Assembly (NCBI GenBank): GCA_023386585.1
Contig: JAEWJM010000015.1
Location: 1 to 42,906, forward strand
Source of the DNA: Bacteroidota bacterium
GTDB lineage: Bacteria > Bacteroidota > Bacteroidia > Flavobacteriales > Flavobacteriaceae
Reading direction: 5' to 3'
Length of the DNA: 42,906 bases
The number at the start of each line of letters is the position of its first letter. The first letter of the stretch is position 1. The position numbers and the translations under genes were made by a program. Under the pieces are notes generated by a model, which was not told the origin of the DNA, made no database searches, and saw only the letters and a list, made by a program, of their open reading frames with translations. Positions 39,978-42,906 of this stretch are shown one piece after another.

Positions 39978-40813
39978 TATCCACGGATAAAGCTGGCCAG
40001 TTGGTTGTCAAACCAATCCTTGTCGTCATACATGATAAAGTGCAAACCCTTGGTCGAGTAGCGGAAGTCGCCGGTTTTCAGCTTTTTATATTGGTCTTCA
40101 ATGGCTGGTTTCAGGTTGGTGAAATACGATTCAAGCAGTACTAATGTGGGGCAGGTTACATTTGCGATCTTATCCCTGAGGTCGGTGTTTGAAAAATCAC
40201 AGTACATGTCGCCAAAAGTTTTGCGGTCAGATTTCACCGACCAATTTACAACCAATTCCTGTTTCGCCGGATCGGTCACCATTCGCTGCATTGATTGTTG
40301 CTGCATCTGGCGGAACTGCTCGTCGGAAACCGACAGCATCTGGTTGGTTATCGCACTGCAATCGAGCGGTGTTTTCGATTTGAAAGACGGATCCATTAGC
40401 GCCGCTAGGCACGGAAGCGCATCGACCACGATCACTTTCGAAGGCAGCGCCGGATAATCAGCCGCGAGCGCCATCGCAAGTCCGCCGCCCATGCTGTGTC
40501 CCATAATGATTGGTTTTGAAATCTTTTTATCGGATATGAAAGCAGCTATGCCGTCTTCCCATCCTTTAAAGCTTGCATTCGGTTGCGCAGGTGTTCCGGC
40601 AAAACCCGCCATTGTCAAGGTGTAGCAGGTGTAATCTTTTTCGTAATCGGCTTTGGTGTCGTTCCAGACGTCGCCCGAGCAGGAAAATCCCGGAATGAAA
40701 ATGATCGATTGTTTTCCGCTGCCGGAAATTTTCACGTCAAAAGGATATTTTTTTTGTGCCAATCCCAAAAATGGAATCAGCACGATCAGCGAAAGCAAGG
40801 CAAACTTTTTCAT
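39977..40813 (-). CDS. Exported alpha/beta hydrolase, first gene of the sigma operon
   Basis: 278 residues with a signal peptide (MKKFALLSLIVLIPFLGLAQ). Fold features are FIPGFSCSGDVW (oxyanion region), the nucleophile elbow GHSMGG with S107, and a late TKGLHFIMYDDKDWF with a candidate His. It is a serine hydrolase of unknown substrate. Being the first gene of a TAATG-coupled operon with an ECF sigma factor and a membrane protein is unusual; it may produce or remove the signal. No clear promoter was found upstream. Confidence 0.88.
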   Translation of the reverse strand: MKKFALLSLIVLIPFLGLAQKKYPFDVKISGSGKQSIIFIPGFSCSGDVWNDTKADYEKDYTCYTLTMAGFAGTPAQPNASFKGWEDGIAAFISDKKISKPIIMGHSMGGGLAMALAADYPALPSKVIVVDALPCLAALMDPSFKSKTPLDCSAITNQMLSVSDEQFRQMQQQSMQRMVTDPAKQELVVNWSVKSDRKTFGDMYCDFSNTDLRDKIANVTCPTLVLLESYFTNLKPAIEDQYKKLKTGDFRYSTKGLHFIMYDDKDWFDNQLASFIRG

Positions 40814-40904
40814 GATGTTTATCTTTAAAATTTGCCTTTGGATACGAGGATTACAAAAATGTTACGGCGGGGAGAAAAAAAATGCTGAAGGGAAGGTTAT
40901 TCGA

Positions 40905-41108
40905 GGCTCAGGGTTTTGGCGCAAGGCTCAGGGTTTTGGCGCAAGGGTCAGGGTTCAAGGCATAGGGCTCAAGGCTCAAGGCCGAACGCAAACCTGTACC
41001 CAAAATCTTTTACCCTTTACCCTGTACCTTGTACCTTGCGCCTTGCACCCTGTACCTTGTACCATACCGTTGTGGCATTTGACTCAAGGCACAGGGCGCA
41101 AGGCTCAC
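40905..41108. repeat. Heptad repeat array 3
   Basis: Forward heptads (GCTCAGG, GCGCAAG, GTTCAAG, with a 20-bp unit duplicated at the left end) run to about 40985. Reverse-class heptads (ACCCTGT, ACCTTGT, ACCTTGC) run from about 40992 to 41063, and a short forward run (GACTCAA, GGCGCAAGG) closes it. It lies between the hydrolase start and the end of the CarboxypepD_reg-like gene, and its right end comes within 10 bp of that stop codon. Confidence 0.85.
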
Positions 41109-41116
41109 TGCTGAAC

Positions 41117-42613
41117 TCAATTCACAGCTTTGAACCGCTTCATTTCTTCAACCGGTTCGATTCCGCCGTAGTCTTTCCAGATGTTCGGGTCGTAATGCGG
41201 CAGGGTGACGTATTTAAATTCGGATTCCTTCATCGATTCAATTGCCGCAGGCGAAGTATCGGTATCGGAAATCGTCAAGAGCTCAGATTTATTGAGAAGG
41301 TCTCCTTCGACTTTAAGGTCGAAAGCTACCGAAGACTTGTCGCCGCTGGTGAGTTCGATGAATTTTAGCGGACGGTTCACATAAATGTACTGGCCGTTCT
41401 CGCGCGACGCATATTGCAGATAGTAATGCGAATCCGCCGGGTTTTTCCTGTAAATGATTGTCCCGTTGCTCACGTTTTCGGCATTTTTGACACCAAAGAG
41501 GAATTTCAGGTTGAACCCGCTGACTTTTTTGCCTTCCGCAAGCGTATAATCGGTGCGAACGACGGCATAATCGGTGTCGCTGATATATAGTTTTCCGGTA
41601 TATTTCGCCTTCCGGCTGTCGGGCTTAAAGCTAATGACGTACACAAATTCGTTTTCACCCGAATAGGCTGCACCCTCGTAAGTGTACTCGTAAATGTTCG
41701 GATTGGTAATGAAATCCATCCGCGTATTCTTGTAGAGGCTGTTTTGAAGCATAAAAGAATACAGGGCATTTTTTGTGATGTCAACCTGCCGCGGCTGCTT
41801 GTTTTTGCGATTGTTGGCAAACGAGATCGTGTCGTGCGACCCGATAATCCCGCTTTTGGCCCGATAGAATTTGGTAGAATCAAGATGCTGGAATAGGAAC
41901 TCTTTGCCCAGCTTTTCCATGTCGTCCATTGTGGTCGCCTGGTTTTCGTTCTTCAGCTTCACTGCCTTTAAAACCTCGAGCTTCATCTGGTAAAACGGCT
42001 TGTCGTCTTTCTTTCCGATCGACGTATAATAGTTGCAAAGCAGGTCCGAATATTCCTTTGGCGGTTGGCGCAGAAAGCTGTTGGTGAGTGCTTTTAGTTG
42101 CGCGTTGTCCGCTTTCAGCTTGTCGCCTTTTCTGGCCGTCGATTCGGTAATCTCCACATTCAGGTCGATTGGCTTGAATGCCGACGATTCGCGATAGAAC
42201 AATGTACGCTTGCGCGCCCGTCCGTCGGTTTTGTAGTTGCGGTCCATATTTTTGTTGACTTCGGCCATGATCCGGTACGGATCCGGTTTTTGGGATGAAA
42301 CGCTGACTTCATCCAATTCAAATACGCCCGGGTCGAGTTTCACCACCAGGTTTCTTTCTTTTAGCTGTCTAACAGTCAGCGACTGGGAACGATAACCTAG
42401 AAAGGAGATTGTGATTGTCGAGTCATCGGTGCTTGCCGCCGGAACTGTAAAAGACCCTTCAAGATTCGACATCAGGTTTTGCGAATTGTCGAGCAGGATA
42501 TTGGCGTATGAAATACTTTCTCCTGTGCCGGCATCGACGATTTTTCCCGAAACCGATTGCGCGATTGAAAGTTGGCAAAGCAAAAACAGGGCGACGACAA
42601 AGTGGAATCTCAT
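41117..42613 (-). CDS. CarboxypepD_reg-like domain protein
   Basis: 498 residues. After a signal peptide (MRFHFVVALFLLCQLSIAQ) comes a CarboxypepD_reg-like beta-sandwich (about 20-100; GKIVDAGTGESISYANILL, ISFLGYRSQSLTV, LDEVSVSS), as found at the N-terminus of Bacteroidetes TonB-dependent receptors and related surface proteins. The rest, about 100-498, is beta-rich (DUF5686-like in character) and has no TonB plug or barrel of receptor length. It is probably a periplasmic or outer-membrane-associated protein; its role is unknown. It is a single gene with heptad arrays on both flanks. Confidence 0.82.
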   Translation of the reverse strand: MRFHFVVALFLLCQLSIAQSVSGKIVDAGTGESISYANILLDNSQNLMSNLEGSFTVPAASTDDSTITISFLGYRSQSLTVRQLKERNLVVKLDPGVFELDEVSVSSQKPDPYRIMAEVNKNMDRNYKTDGRARKRTLFYRESSAFKPIDLNVEITESTARKGDKLKADNAQLKALTNSFLRQPPKEYSDLLCNYYTSIGKKDDKPFYQMKLEVLKAVKLKNENQATTMDDMEKLGKEFLFQHLDSTKFYRAKSGIIGSHDTISFANNRKNKQPRQVDITKNALYSFMLQNSLYKNTRMDFITNPNIYEYTYEGAAYSGENEFVYVISFKPDSRKAKYTGKLYISDTDYAVVRTDYTLAEGKKVSGFNLKFLFGVKNAENVSNGTIIYRKNPADSHYYLQYASRENGQYIYVNRPLKFIELTSGDKSSVAFDLKVEGDLLNKSELLTISDTDTSPAAIESMKESEFKYVTLPHYDPNIWKDYGGIEPVEEMKRFKAVN

Positions 42614-42699
42614 TGTTTGATTTTTAGCTATTTGCAGCTAATATTAATAAATCAAACTCAATTTTCAAAAGTGAATTCCGGAAAAGGTCGTTGGAGGAA

Positions 42700-42906
42700 G
42701 TTTAAGTTTAAAGTTTACAGTTAACGGTTTACAGTTTACAGAGTCTGTCGCTCCGGTGAGGTGTCATGGCTCAAGGCACATGGCGCAGGGCACATGGCTC
42801 AAGGCTTAAAGCTCAAAGCTTAAGGCGAGCTGTCCTGGCTCAAAGCTAAAAGCTCAGAAAGTTTAAAGTTTACAGTTAACGGTTTACAGTTTACAGAGTC
42901 TGTCGC
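42700..42906. repeat. Heptad repeat array 4, cut by window end
   Basis: Two copies of the 34-bp GTTTACAG/GTTAACG core (near 42713 and 42868) with GCTCAAG, GCACATG and GCTTAAA heptads between them. The array starts about 85 bp upstream of the CarboxypepD_reg-like gene and continues past the window. No reverse-class heptads are seen in the visible part. Confidence 0.85.

Overview
The window looks like chromosomal DNA of a member of the Bacteroidetes, most likely a Flavobacterium relative. The signs are weak Shine-Dalgarno sequences, genes coupled through TAATG, TGATG and ATGA overlaps, Bacteroidetes-type -7 boxes (TAnnTTTG), a type IX secretion C-terminal sorting domain, a CarboxypepD_reg-like protein, and protein families typical of that group. 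About 40 genes are supported. I see no rRNA, tRNA, CRISPR array or intact insertion sequence.

Layout. (1) 1-784: non-coding DNA with inverted repeats and a heptad repeat array. (2) 785-2241, plus strand: HD-domain protein and YitT-family membrane protein. (3) 6870 to 2238, minus strand: a signalling locus of outer-membrane porin, small PstS-like binding protein, membrane histidine kinase, stand-alone receiver, and receiver fused to a class III nucleotide cyclase. (4) 12323 to 7018, minus strand: soluble histidine kinase, NtrC-type sigma-54 activator, receiver-like protein lacking its phospho-acceptor Asp, glutamate dehydrogenase, GreA/Rnk-like protein and a small unknown. (5) 12530-13479: two small membrane-anchored unknowns, then a DUF389 membrane protein on the other strand. 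(6) 15080-20907: trehalose and osmolyte block, with a fused OtsA-OtsB enzyme divergent from a GH15 hydrolase, followed by an APC permease.

(7) 21017-27633 is the most accessory-looking stretch. A small soluble unknown and a lipoprotein share a C-terminal domain. The lipoprotein starts a tightly coupled operon with a seven-helix membrane protein, a NarL/DesK-type kinase and a LuxR-type regulator. Both paralogues have a G/C-tract inverted repeat at the same distance upstream of the start. Two short copies of a restriction-endonuclease-like domain and a decayed gene fragment lie in the same stretch, around an L,D-transpeptidase. (8) 27634-33437: DUF72 protein, Fpg/Nei glycosylase, P1 peptidase, a VWA plus MoxR-like AAA pair, and DoxX. 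(9) 33547-36579: a large secreted protein with five 90-residue Ig-like repeats, a DUF4874/DUF4832 region and a T9SS tail. (10) 37624-42613: small membrane protein, esterase, a hydrolase / ECF sigma / membrane protein operon, and a CarboxypepD_reg-like protein.

The most unusual non-coding structure is a family of 7-bp-periodic composite arrays at 633-745, 36847-37532, 40905-41108 and 42700 to the window end. Runs of GCTCAAG-like heptads are followed by runs in the opposite sense (TACCCTG-like), and a 34-bp core recurs in several copies. Part of what follows depends on family recognition from memory; no database search was run.
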